From: Candidatus Methanoperedens sp.
Lineage (GTDB): Archaea > Halobacteriota > Methanosarcinia > Methanosarcinales > Methanoperedenaceae
Direction: 5' to 3'
DNA: 11,720 nucleotides
NCBI GenBank assembly: GCA_027460605.1
Contig: JAPZAN010000071.1
Coordinates: forward strand, 1-11,720
Shown: piece after piece, positions 5,809-11,720 of the stretch
Layout: every line of letters begins with the position of its first letter
Position numbering within the stretch: position 1 is the first letter of the stretch
The notes under the pieces: model-generated
The model's input: the letters and a program-made list of their open reading frames with translations, nothing else
What the model was told of the DNA's origin: nothing
Databases searched by the model: none
Position numbers and translations under genes: made by a program

Positions 5809-7227
5809 ATGGATATTAGAGGATACGATGATGACAGGAAAACGAAATATATTGTTTTAATTGTATTGGTCGGAGGAATAATTGCCGGATTTGGTCTTGA
5901 CAGGTTTGTCAATGGCTGGACGGATACTTCCCGGATGTATATCATTGGTATTCCCGGCAACGTGGCTGTGGGAAAGATTTCCAATGTCACCTTTATCACT
6001 TTCAACAACGGCGAAGCTATCGGCAATGCCAATATAACACTTGATGGCGCTGGATCAGGGCGAGGAACCACGGATACAAACGGCAGGCTTGAACTTTCAA
6101 TAAATGCCACCACAAACGGAACCATCAATGTCACTGCAGAAAAAACAGGTTACAAGAATGCGACTTTGACTCTTATGGCTACACCGGGTCTTATTATCAG
6201 CGCAACTTCTGGCTCAATAACCTCAGGCACTGCTTCTTTTGTCACATTTTCGGTGACCAGTGTCGGAAAACCGGTTGAAGGTGCAGCTTTGGGTATTTCC
6301 GGAGCCGGCATTGCCATGGACGGAGTTACAAATTCCAACGGCCAGATAATTCTGCAATTGAATCCCCCAAATACAGGCGCAATCAATGCAATTGCCAAAA
6401 AAACAGGATATGCTGACGGTTCAACAACTATAACATCCGCAAGCCAGCAAACATTGGGTGTCTCTTCAAGCCACAGTTCGGTCACGGTCAATGTCCCTGT
6501 TTTTGTTACCTTAACGGTTACAGCAGGCGGCTCGGCTGTGAATGACGCCGTGGTTACTTTAAGCGGTGCAGCGTCAGGGGGCGCGATAACTAACCAGGAC
6601 GGAAAAGCTATTATATCCTTCACGCCGGGCTCGACAGGCACAATAACGGCCTCTGCAAGTAAAGCAGGTTATGCTGGCGGCTCGGTCGCAATAACTTCGA
6701 CAGGCACCCAATCATTATCGCTTGCTGCAAGCCCGGCATCTGTTACAGCGGGAATCCCAACCTATGTTATGTTCACGGTAACGAGCGGGAGTAACGTGGT
6801 AAGCGAATCTACAGTCACTCTTACAGGAGCAGCAAGCGGAAGCGGAATCACGAACCAGAACGGTCAGGTCATATTGCAGGTCAATTCGACTGGCTCTGGC
6901 ACGATAACCGCATCTGCGACAAAAAATGGATTCTCAGGTACGAGCACCACGCTTACAGCTACCGGGCAGCCAACTCTCGGCGTGAGTGCAAGTCCTTCAA
7001 ATATCACCAACGGCATAGCTGCGTATGTGACCTTTACGGTAACAAGCGGCGGTTCTGCCGTTAGCGGTGCAACCGTGAGCGTGTCGGGCGGAGGCATTAC
7101 CGCGGACGGGATTACAAATTCAAATGGCCAGGCGACATTGCAGCTCAATGCGGCGGCTGCGGGAACCATAAGCGTGACTGCTCGTAAAACCGGGTATGTC
7201 GATGGGATAACAACCTTAGCCCATTGA
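5809..7227 (+). CDS. Membrane-anchored surface protein with five Ig-like repeats
   Basis: This 472-aa protein starts with a charged cytoplasmic tail (Asp-Asp-Asp-Arg-Lys) and one hydrophobic segment at 14-30 that would act as an uncleaved signal anchor. The rest would lie outside the cell. Five imperfect repeats of about 86 residues follow (about 46-126, 127-213, 214-300, 301-386, 387-472). Each runs from Val-Thr-Phe-(x)-Val-Thr-Ser through Thr-Asn-(x)-Asn-Gly-Gln to Gly-Thr-Ile-(x)-(Ala/Val)-(x)-Ala-(x)-Lys-(x)-Gly-Tyr, a pattern typical of Big_1/invasin-like or carboxypeptidase-regulatory-like beta sandwiches. Asn-x-Ser/Thr sequons are frequent, especially in repeat 1, so it may be N-glycosylated. 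The protein ends at a repeat border with no C-terminal anchor. Its role is probably adhesive or structural. Confidence 0.8.
   Translation: MDIRGYDDDRKTKYIVLIVLVGGIIAGFGLDRFVNGWTDTSRMYIIGIPGNVAVGKISNVTFITFNNGEAIGNANITLDGAGSGRGTTDTNGRLELSINATTNGTINVTAEKTGYKNATLTLMATPGLIISATSGSITSGTASFVTFSVTSVGKPVEGAALGISGAGIAMDGVTNSNGQIILQLNPPNTGAINAIAKKTGYADGSTTITSASQQTLGVSSSHSSVTVNVPVFVTLTVTAGGSAVNDAVVTLSGAASGGAITNQDGKAIISFTPGSTGTITASASKAGYAGGSVAITSTGTQSLSLAASPASVTAGIPTYVMFTVTSGSNVVSESTVTLTGAASGSGITNQNGQVILQVNSTGSGTITASATKNGFSGTSTTLTATGQPTLGVSASPSNITNGIAAYVTFTVTSGGSAVSGATVSVSGGGITADGITNSNGQATLQLNAAAAGTISVTARKTGYVDGITTLAH
5944..7224 (+). repeat. Five tandem coding repeats of about 260 bp
   Basis: The Ig-like units begin near 5944, 6187, 6448, 6709 and 6967. 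Repeats 3-5 are most alike (shared Gly-Ser-Ala-Val, Gly-Ala-Ala-Ser-Gly, Ile-Thr-Asn-(x)-Asn-Gly). Repeat 1 is the most diverged. DNA identity looks low enough that this is old divergence and not recent expansion. Confidence 0.75.
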
Positions 7228-7232
7228 CACCC

Positions 7233-7841
7233 ATGCTGCGCCGCATTCCTTCGTTAATGGATAAAGGCAAGCCGGTAAGCGTGCTTTTCACCGATGAAGA
7301 GGGCGAACAAACGCACGAGCTGTATTGTGAGCTTGTCCAGAAAGCCAGGTTCGGCGAATCTTTCCTCATAAAAAACCAGGGCTGCAAAGTAGGAGAGTAC
7401 GTGCTTGGCAATACGGAAATCACACCCCTTGATTATTATTATAATTCAAGGAGATACCGGGATAAAAATGCGGCAAAGAACGCAGTTGCCATTCTTTACA
7501 GGCTCACGAAAAAAGGAAAATCAATAAGGATTGGCCCTTATTCAGGCGGGGATTTTGATATCCTCCTCCTTTTCCTGAAACCTGAGCGTGCAATGCGTAT
7601 TGTCCAGGCGCATGCTTACCACAGCGGGAAACCGGTTGAATTCAGGACAGGCGGGATAGCATCGATATGCAGCGACTGTACAACTTACCCGTTGCAGGGG
7701 AAGCTCGGGATATCGCTCGGGTGTAAGGGTTCGAGGAAGCACAGTAAATACGGCGATGATGAGCTTGTAGTTGGAATACCGTTTAAACTGGCAGAGGAAA
7801 TCGATGAAGCGCTCGGGACTATTCCGGGAACTCATGAATGA
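7233..7841 (+). CDS. DUF169 family protein (COG2043)
   Basis: The protein (202 aa from ATG 7233) carries features of the DUF169 family, which is common in methanogens and of unknown function. These are Lys-Gly-Lys-Pro-Val-Ser-Val near residues 11-17, Gly-Gly-Asp-Phe-Asp-Ile in the middle, a conserved cysteine-rich stretch Gly-Gly-Ile-Ala-Ser-Ile-Cys-Ser-Asp-Cys-Thr, then Leu-Gly-Ile-Ser-Leu-Gly-Cys-Lys-Gly-Ser-Arg-Lys. It has no signal peptide or membrane segment. An alternative TTG start at 7224 overlaps the TGA of the surface-protein gene, which would couple the two translationally. The N-terminus is short compared with some relatives that have a leading helix. There is no promoter in front, so it should be co-transcribed with the surface-protein gene. 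Confidence 0.8.
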   Translation: MLRRIPSLMDKGKPVSVLFTDEEGEQTHELYCELVQKARFGESFLIKNQGCKVGEYVLGNTEITPLDYYYNSRRYRDKNAAKNAVAILYRLTKKGKSIRIGPYSGGDFDILLLFLKPERAMRIVQAHAYHSGKPVEFRTGGIASICSDCTTYPLQGKLGISLGCKGSRKHSKYGDDELVVGIPFKLAEEIDEALGTIPGTHE

Positions 7842-7865
7842 TTATTAACTTTACTTTATTGAAAT

Positions 7866-7876
7866 AGTATATATTT
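7866..7876 (+). promoter_or_regulatory. TATA box of the 110-aa gene
   Basis: AGTATATATTT lies about 27-32 nt upstream of the ATG at 7901 but only about 20 nt before the ATG at 7892. The spacing favours a leaderless start at 7901. Confidence 0.5.
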
Positions 7877-7900
7877 TAGAATGAACAATAAATGATATTC

Positions 7901-8233
7901 ATGTCAATCATCAATAAAATCTCTAATTTTCTAAAGAAAAATACAGGGGCTTCGGAAAAAGAGGATAATAAATCCAGGGCCATTGGATATACGGGCAAAT
8001 TTGTCAAACAAAACGGTATAGATATTGGTGAAAGCATTGCAGTTACCGGAACAGGATTTATCGTAAAAAATCCGGAAGCGTTCATGTCTATTCCATTTGA
8101 AGCCGTTGTTACCAATAGTGAAATTATTGCAGTCGGGGATTTTAACAGGGAAGAATCCATCCAGCTTGGAAAAGAATGGTTTGAGCGAAAAGACACGTTG
8201 AAGTTTGACGAGAAAGGGATGCTTGTTAAGTGA
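7901..8233 (+). CDS. Small unknown cytoplasmic protein, 110 aa
   Basis: I do not recognise the family with confidence. The first 25 residues form a basic amphipathic helix (Ile-Ile-Asn-Lys-Ile-Ser-Asn-Phe-Leu-Lys-Lys). The remainder looks like a small beta-barrel: Gly-Lys-Phe-Val, Asp-Ile-Gly-Glu-Ser-Ile-Ala-Val, Gly-Phe-Ile-Val-Lys, Phe-Glu-Ala-Val-Val-Thr, Ile-Ile-Ala-Val-Gly-Asp-Phe, then a helix (Glu-Ser-Ile-Gln-Leu-Gly-Lys-Glu-Trp-Phe) and a final strand. No cysteines or membrane segments. The ATG at 7892 would add three residues (Met-Ile-Phe), but the promoter spacing favours 7901. It lies 15 nt before pth2 on the same strand, so the two are probably one transcript. Confidence 0.75.
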   Translation: MSIINKISNFLKKNTGASEKEDNKSRAIGYTGKFVKQNGIDIGESIAVTGTGFIVKNPEAFMSIPFEAVVTNSEIIAVGDFNREESIQLGKEWFERKDTLKFDEKGMLVK

Positions 8234-8248
8234 AAGGGCTGCCGACCG

Positions 8249-8596
8249 ATGACAGAGTACAAACAATGCATCATTGTGCGTGATGACCTGAAATTGTCAA
8301 AAGGGAAGCTTGCAGTCCAGGTGGCGCATGCAGCACTCTCTTCGTATGAATGTGCACGAAAGGAGGCCCGTGAAGCGTGGAAAGAGGGCGGGCAGAAGAA
8401 AGTGGTATTGAGAGTTCCAGGATTGAAAGACCTTTTTGAATTGAAGGAACTTGCAAGAAGGCAGGGTTTGCCTTCCATGTTGATAACCGATGCCGGACTT
8501 ACCGAGGTGCCGCCAGGAACGATTACAGTGCTGGGAATCGGGCCTGCTGAAGTGAGCGAATTGGATAAAATCACGGGTAAGTTGAGGTTGGTTTAA
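8249..8596 (+). CDS. pth2: Peptidyl-tRNA hydrolase, archaeal type (Pth2)
   Basis: Pth2 releases peptides from peptidyl-tRNA that has dropped off ribosomes, recycling tRNA in the cytoplasm. At 115 aa it has the normal length. Diagnostic motifs are Lys-Gly-Lys-Leu-Ala-Val-Gln-Val-Ala-His-Ala-Ala (18-29, containing catalytic Lys18/20-region residues), Trp-x-x-Gly-Gly-Gln-Lys-Lys-Val-Val-Leu (44-54) and Thr-Asp-Ala-Gly-Leu-Thr-Glu-Val-Pro-Pro-Gly-Thr (80-91), with Leu-Gly-Ile-Gly-Pro near 95-99. Nothing appears missing. It follows the 110-aa gene by 15 nt, with only a weak AGG-type site, so coupled translation is likely. In many Methanosarcinales truD follows pth2; here a non-coding stretch follows. 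Confidence 0.96.
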   Translation: MTEYKQCIIVRDDLKLSKGKLAVQVAHAALSSYECARKEAREAWKEGGQKKVVLRVPGLKDLFELKELARRQGLPSMLITDAGLTEVPPGTITVLGIGPAEVSELDKITGKLRLV

Positions 8597-8735
8597 AATT
8601 GGCGCAACTTGAATTACAGGGTATCAGCGTCGGTACGTGAGGTTTCTATCGCTTAGTCGTTGGTATAGTTTTTGTCCTAGTAACCGACCCCCGAATGAAT
8701 TTGGAAGGCATTAGCGTGGTGTGCGTGAAGTAGAT

Positions 8736-8753
8736 AAAACACATTTGTGTTTT
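8736..8753. repeat. 18-nt palindrome AAAACACA-TT-TGTGTTTT
   Basis: The two 8-nt arms are exact reverse complements with a 2-nt centre. It lies at the point where composition changes from native-like to AT-rich. It may be a protein-binding site (the ACACA/TGTGT core recurs in the inverted repeat at 8852-8881), a weak terminator for pth2, or an old boundary mark. Confidence 0.45.
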
Positions 8754-8851
8754 GGTCTTTGGTAGGAACAGAACAATGTTTTATTCAGTCTTCTAAGACA
8801 AAAATACTTTCAGTTTTTAGCCTTTTTTGGAGATACAAGAAATGTTCACTT

Positions 8852-8881
8852 CTTCACACCTTTATTTATAGTTGTGTGAAG
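8852..8881 (+). promoter_or_regulatory. Inverted repeat flanking a TATA-like box, possible operator
   Basis: CTTCACAC (8852-8859) and GTGTGAAG (8874-8881) are exact reverse complements. The 14-nt spacer contains the TATA-like TTTATTTATAG. An 8-bp dyad directly surrounding a TATA box would let a dimeric repressor block TBP. Restriction-modification genes are often controlled this way, but no regulator gene is seen in the window. Confidence 0.45.
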
Positions 8882-8961
8882 CCAAAACGGATATTATTGA
8901 ATATATATAAACAGTTATTAATTAAATATTAAAGGTAACCCTGTCAAAAGAGGTAAATTAA

Positions 8962-9045
8962 TTGCCTGTAGAACATGCAGACTTGAGGGACATGGAAAGG
9001 AGCCAAGAAGTTCGGGTTTTACTCAGTATTCTGGAAATCGATTGA
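8962..9045 (+). CDS. Possible mini-ORF (27 aa) coupled to the restriction gene
   Basis: A TTG codon at 8962, preceded by a good GAGGT ribosome binding site 7 nt upstream (8950-8954), opens a frame of 27 codons (Pro-Val-Glu-His-Ala-Asp-Leu-Arg-Asp-Met-Glu). Its TGA at 9043-9045 overlaps the TTG at 9042 that begins the nuclease frame, in a TTGA arrangement typical of translational coupling. The peptide matches nothing I know. It could be a leader peptide or the displaced true N-terminus of the nuclease after a small indel. Confidence 0.3.
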   Translation: MPVEHADLRDMERSQEVRVLLSILEID

Positions 9046-9626
9046 ATGTGAGTCTATTCATGCCTCAAACAAAATTTATAGAAAAATTGGGTGAACTTCC
9101 ACATGATAAGAACTCCGAATTTTACGAAGTAATAAAGAGTATCTACAGCGCATTATATCAAGAAATTAATAATAAACTACTGTTTGAGCAAATTATAAAT
9201 GGTAAGGTACTGGAACGAAAGGATACAACTCTAAAAAAGGCACCTGAAGATCTTACAAAAGAAATTGTAATAAAACCATTGTTTGAATTCTTAGGCTTTA
9301 AAGAAGAAGAGCTACATCGTGAAACCGCATCCGACTCACCAATAGAGCGTAAGGAAGCAGATTATACTTTAATTGTTGGAAATGAGAAAGTATTGGTTGA
9401 GGCTGAACCCCTCAATAAAGATTTAAATATAAAAGGAAGTGGCTTTTACCAAGTGTGTGGATGGCTTGAAAAAAGGTCTTTTAAAGCGGATTATGGTATT
9501 GCAACGAATGGTTTTACATGGATTTTGATAAAATATGACCCTGAAGACTATAAACCGAAAAGGCTGCTTGTAATCGAGTTGAAAGGATTTTTCCAAGAAT
9601 TTTTAAAGGGGGGTAGGGTAACATAA
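9042..9626 (+). CDS. Nuclease-domain fragment of a broken type IIG-like restriction-modification gene
   Basis: The 194-aa product resembles the N-terminal restriction domain (HsdR_N-like, PD-(D/E)xK fold) found in fused restriction-methylase proteins. After a helical start, Leu-Thr-Lys-Glu-Ile-Val-Ile-Lys-Pro-Leu-Phe-Glu-Phe-Leu-Gly-Phe (71-86) precedes the core Glu-Ala-Asp-Tyr-Thr-Leu (105-110, Asp107) and Val-Leu-Val-Glu-Ala-Glu (117-122). A Gln-Val-x-x-Trp (137-141) and Gly-Ile-Ala-Thr-Asn-Gly (152-157) follow, typical of this domain. The motif reads Glu-x-Glu where Glu-x-Lys is usual, so cleavage activity is doubtful. Possible starts are TTG 9042, GTG 9048 and ATG 9060. It stops at 9626, and the continuation is in another frame, so this is the 5' part of a frameshifted gene. 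Composition is AT-rich, unlike pth2 and the genes to its left, suggesting transfer. Confidence 0.75.
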   Translation: MNVSLFMPQTKFIEKLGELPHDKNSEFYEVIKSIYSALYQEINNKLLFEQIINGKVLERKDTTLKKAPEDLTKEIVIKPLFEFLGFKEEELHRETASDSPIERKEADYTLIVGNEKVLVEAEPLNKDLNIKGSGFYQVCGWLEKRSFKADYGIATNGFTWILIKYDPEDYKPKRLLVIELKGFFQEFLKGGRVT

Positions 9627-9856
9627 CTGAGCTTAAAGAAATATTAAATGATTTTTATTTTGGTTTTAGCCATAAACATATTCTATCCACTGCAATAGAG
9701 AAGGTAGCTATCCTTGAAGAAAGTAAAGAGGAAGTCACCAAGCAGTTCTACGAGGACTACATAAAATATGTTTTCGGATTTGATAAAAGAAACGGAAAAC
9801 ATATTTATTGTTTATTTGATGCTATCAGTCCAGCAAGTCCAGCAACAAGTTCTTTA

Positions 9857-11605
9857 ATGAGCCGTTTAATTTTTATAAAATTTCTTGAGGATAAGGGTCT
9901 TGTAGAACGCAATTTATTGCAGAGATTACTTAAAGAATATGGTAATGTTAAAATACCCGCGACATTTTATAAAACCTATCTACAGCCGCTGTTTTATGAT
10001 GTGTTCAATACGCCACCGGAAAGACGTAAATCAAATGTTAATAATATCATATTTTTTAAAAAAATACCATATCTTAACGGCGGATTATTCAGAGAAATTA
10101 TACCTCAAGAAAGAGAATCTGATGTTGATAATGAAATTATTGAAGTAATAATTAAGGATTTATTAGAAAAATATTCTTTTACACTTAACGGTGATGTTGA
10201 AGGTGAGAAGTCTCTTAATCCTGATATTTTAGGAAATGTTTTCGAGAAGACTATAAATTATCTCACTGGGGAAGATGAAAACGATAAAAGAAAAGAATTA
10301 GGTGCTTACTATACACCAGAGGAAGTAACTTCCTTCATTTCAAAAAACACTATACATCCAGTTATTTTTGAGAAAATTAAGAATACATTAAAACGGTTTG
10401 GGTGGAAAGATGCTGATATAAATTCTTATAAATCTTTAACTGGTTTTTTGGACAATACCCCAAAATCAAATCCAGAGGTCTTAAAAGCAATATATGATGA
10501 GATAAATGGAATAAAGATATTAGACCCAGCCTGCGGTAGTGGGCATTTTTTGACTTCGGCCATGAAAGAGCTTATTTTTATAAAGAAGAAGCTGCAAGAT
10601 AATCTTGAAAAAGAAAGCTATTATACCATCAAAAGGCAAATTATCAGCAACAATTTACATGGTGTTGATATTGAAACTTCAGCTATTGAGATAGCAAAGC
10701 TTAGATTATGGCTTAGTTTGATTGAAAACTTAGACGTATCAGATATATCGCATTTAGAGACTCTTCCAAATATTGAATATAAAATTATTGATGGCAACAG
10801 TCTAATTGGATGGATTAATGAAGAAATAAACCAGAACGTTGCCTTAACCTCATACGATGATAGGATACAGGGAATTTTTGAAGGATTAAAGATAGCTTAT
10901 GTCGAAAAGCCTGAAAAATTCAAACTTCTCTCAGAAAGTGAAGAACTATTATCTACGCAAGGGGGGCGACTTGTAGACAATTTGAAAAGAGCATATTCCA
11001 ATCTACAGATTCTATATTCACAAGAAGATGGCGAAAAAGCAGTTAGGCTCCGTGAAATTCTGGTAACAATAAGAAATGCAATATATACGGTTATAAGCCC
11101 GTCTTTTCAAAAATACATTATTGACAAATCAAATTCAAAGAAAAGGAATAAAAAAGAAACTGTGGAGAAATACAATATATCGAATCAATTTCATTGGAAT
11201 ATTGATTTTGGGAATGTAATAAGCAGTGGTGGATTTGATATCATCATCGAAAACCCTCCTTATGGAATAGACATAAAGGAAAATGAAAGATTGTATATTC
11301 CACAAGTTCTACCATGCACAAATGAATATGTTAATTCGGCGCTGGCTTTTATTGAGCGGTCTTATTATTTAGCTAAAGAGGGCGGTTATATCGGTCTAAT
11401 TGTTCCAAAATCCTTAGCATACGTCCAAAAATGGTGTGTTGGAAGGAAGCTTATAAAAGATGATTTAGATACAATCGTAGATGCGGGTCGTGCTTTCAAG
11501 GATGTAAAACTTGAACAAGTAATCATAATCCTCAAAAAAGGAAGTGCCTCAAAAAGTTATAAGGTTAAAGATATTGACGGTACTAGTATTATGATTCCAA
11601 TGTAA
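9857..11605 (+). CDS. Adenine-specific DNA methylase part of the type IIG-like gene, truncated at its 3' end
   Basis: The frame is open from 9617, but its first ATG is at 9857 (582 aa from there). The 80 upstream codons (Ile-Thr-Glu-Leu-Lys-Glu-Ile-Leu) contain no ATG, GTG or TTG and read as native helical protein, so they were once joined to the nuclease fragment. Methylase motifs are Leu-Gly-Ala-Tyr-Tyr-Thr-Pro-Glu (148-155, motif X region), Asp-Pro-Ala-Cys-Gly-Ser-Gly-His-Phe-Leu (223-232, motif I, AdoMet binding), Gly-Val-Asp-Ile-Glu (269-273) and Glu-Asn-Pro-Pro-Tyr-Gly (465-470, motif IV catalytic). Eco57I-type relatives continue for several hundred residues with a target-recognition domain; here the protein ends about 110 residues after motif IV and an IS630-like transposase start follows 40 nt later. 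It would methylate adenine if folded, but without the recognition domain it is probably inactive. Confidence 0.85.
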   Translation: MSRLIFIKFLEDKGLVERNLLQRLLKEYGNVKIPATFYKTYLQPLFYDVFNTPPERRKSNVNNIIFFKKIPYLNGGLFREIIPQERESDVDNEIIEVIIKDLLEKYSFTLNGDVEGEKSLNPDILGNVFEKTINYLTGEDENDKRKELGAYYTPEEVTSFISKNTIHPVIFEKIKNTLKRFGWKDADINSYKSLTGFLDNTPKSNPEVLKAIYDEINGIKILDPACGSGHFLTSAMKELIFIKKKLQDNLEKESYYTIKRQIISNNLHGVDIETSAIEIAKLRLWLSLIENLDVSDISHLETLPNIEYKIIDGNSLIGWINEEINQNVALTSYDDRIQGIFEGLKIAYVEKPEKFKLLSESEELLSTQGGRLVDNLKRAYSNLQILYSQEDGEKAVRLREILVTIRNAIYTVISPSFQKYIIDKSNSKKRNKKETVEKYNISNQFHWNIDFGNVISSGGFDIIIENPPYGIDIKENERLYIPQVLPCTNEYVNSALAFIERSYYLAKEGGYIGLIVPKSLAYVQKWCVGRKLIKDDLDTIVDAGRAFKDVKLEQVIIILKKGSASKSYKVKDIDGTSIMIPM

Positions 11606-11720
11606 CATAACAATATTTATTAGTAAAGAGCGCTAGTATAATAATATGCCATTTTTAAGTACGCGCTCAAAACTAAAGTTGGATGAAAAGGAAATCGAAT
11701 ATCTGAATTCACTCAGCAAC
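11606..11720 (+). mobile_element. Left end of an IS630-like insertion sequence (partial)
   Basis: Directly after the truncated methylase the sequence becomes AT-rich without a clear ribosome binding site, then opens into a transposase-like gene at 11646. The exact left terminal repeat cannot be set because the other end is outside the window. IS630/Tc1-type elements insert at TA dinucleotides, and several TA pairs occur near 11580-11630. The insertion probably interrupted the restriction-modification gene. Confidence 0.5.
11646..11720 (+). CDS. N-terminus of an IS630-like transposase (partial)
   Basis: Twenty-five codons are visible: Met-Pro-Phe-Leu-Ser-Thr-Arg-Ser-Lys-Leu-Lys-Leu-Asp-Glu-Lys-Glu-Ile-Glu-Tyr-Leu and on to Leu-Ser-Asn at the window edge. 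A short basic lead followed by a Leu-(x)-Glu-Lys-Glu helix is the usual beginning of IS630-family transposases, which have an N-terminal helix-turn-helix region and a DDE catalytic core further on. The frame is open to the end of the window. The family is inferred from few residues; another DNA-binding protein is possible. Confidence 0.55.
   Translation, partial: MPFLSTRSKLKLDEKEIEYLNSLSN

Larger units (their letters stand above)
8597..8961 (+). other. Intergenic region between pth2 and the restriction-modification gene
   Basis: No convincing gene is seen in these 365 bases. From 8597 to about 8735 the composition resembles the preceding genes. It contains two short look-alike frames, each reading Leu-x-Gly-Ile-Ser-Val before a stop (about 8611-8640 and 8698-8733). 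From about 8736 on, the DNA is strongly AT-rich, with T-runs at 8814-8818 and 8823-8828, an 18-nt palindrome and an inverted repeat around a TATA-like box (both listed separately). A second TATA-like element, GAATATATATAAAC, lies at about 8899-8912. A 61-codon frame at 8747-8932 looks spurious. Confidence 0.6.

Noticed and set aside
6150..7169. Minus-strand frames within the surface-protein gene
   Set aside because: They mirror the Ala/Thr/Val-rich repeats on the opposite strand and are not independent genes.
5944..7224. CRISPR-like repetition
   Set aside because: The repeats are long, in-frame and protein-coding with no constant-length spacers.
7876..8574. 232-codon open frame on the minus strand
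   Set aside because: It lies opposite the 110-aa gene and pth2, both with clear coding evidence, and its sequence shows no family features.
8747..8932. 61-codon plus-strand frame in the AT-rich spacer
   Set aside because: No ribosome binding site, composition looks like random AT-rich DNA, and it overlaps the TATA-like box and inverted repeat.
9605..9616. Programmed frameshifting on the A3G6 run
   Set aside because: The -1 frame meets a TAG immediately after the run at 9614-9616, so slippage here would not yield the fused protein.

Overview
The window reads as a chromosomal segment of a methanogen-related euryarchaeon, probably Methanosarcinales. Candidatus Methanoperedens-type archaea are the closest fit I can suggest, but this is an inference from gene content. 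Support comes from an archaeal-type Pth2 peptidyl-tRNA hydrolase, a stand-alone FMN glutamate synthase with an N-terminal cysteine cluster, TATA boxes about 27 nt upstream of several start codons (leaderless transcription), and a transposase start resembling archaeal IS630 elements. No tRNA, rRNA or CRISPR array was seen.

Left part, minus strand (1-3107): a proline operon, proA -> proB -> 168-aa unknown -> start of another gene leaving the window at base 1. ProA looks complete. ProB lacks an in-frame block of about 65 residues that normally carries part of the glutamate site. A 12-bp inverted repeat brackets the ribosome binding site of the last gene. Upstream of proA is a 55-aa minus-strand gene with its own promoter and terminator.

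Middle (3218-8596): a divergent gene for a 529-aa FMN glutamate-synthase-family protein with a roughly 100-nt leader; a small 100-aa protein; a convergent 105-aa two-TM/coiled-coil protein; a membrane-anchored surface protein with five Ig-like repeats; a DUF169-family protein starting at the surface gene's stop codon; a small unknown protein; and pth2. Most are housekeeping or envelope genes.

Right part (about 8736-11720): base composition becomes clearly AT-rich. This segment holds a degraded restriction-modification gene: a nuclease domain, a frameshift, then an Eco57I/type IIG-like adenine methylase that stops after motif IV and lacks its target-recognition region. Immediately after it is the start of an IS630-like transposase, so the gene was probably cut by the insertion. 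Upstream there is an inverted repeat flanking a TATA-like box and a possible coupled mini-ORF.

The most notable points are the deleted ProB, the start-site hairpin, and the twice-broken restriction-modification gene. I found no convincing evidence of an entirely new system.
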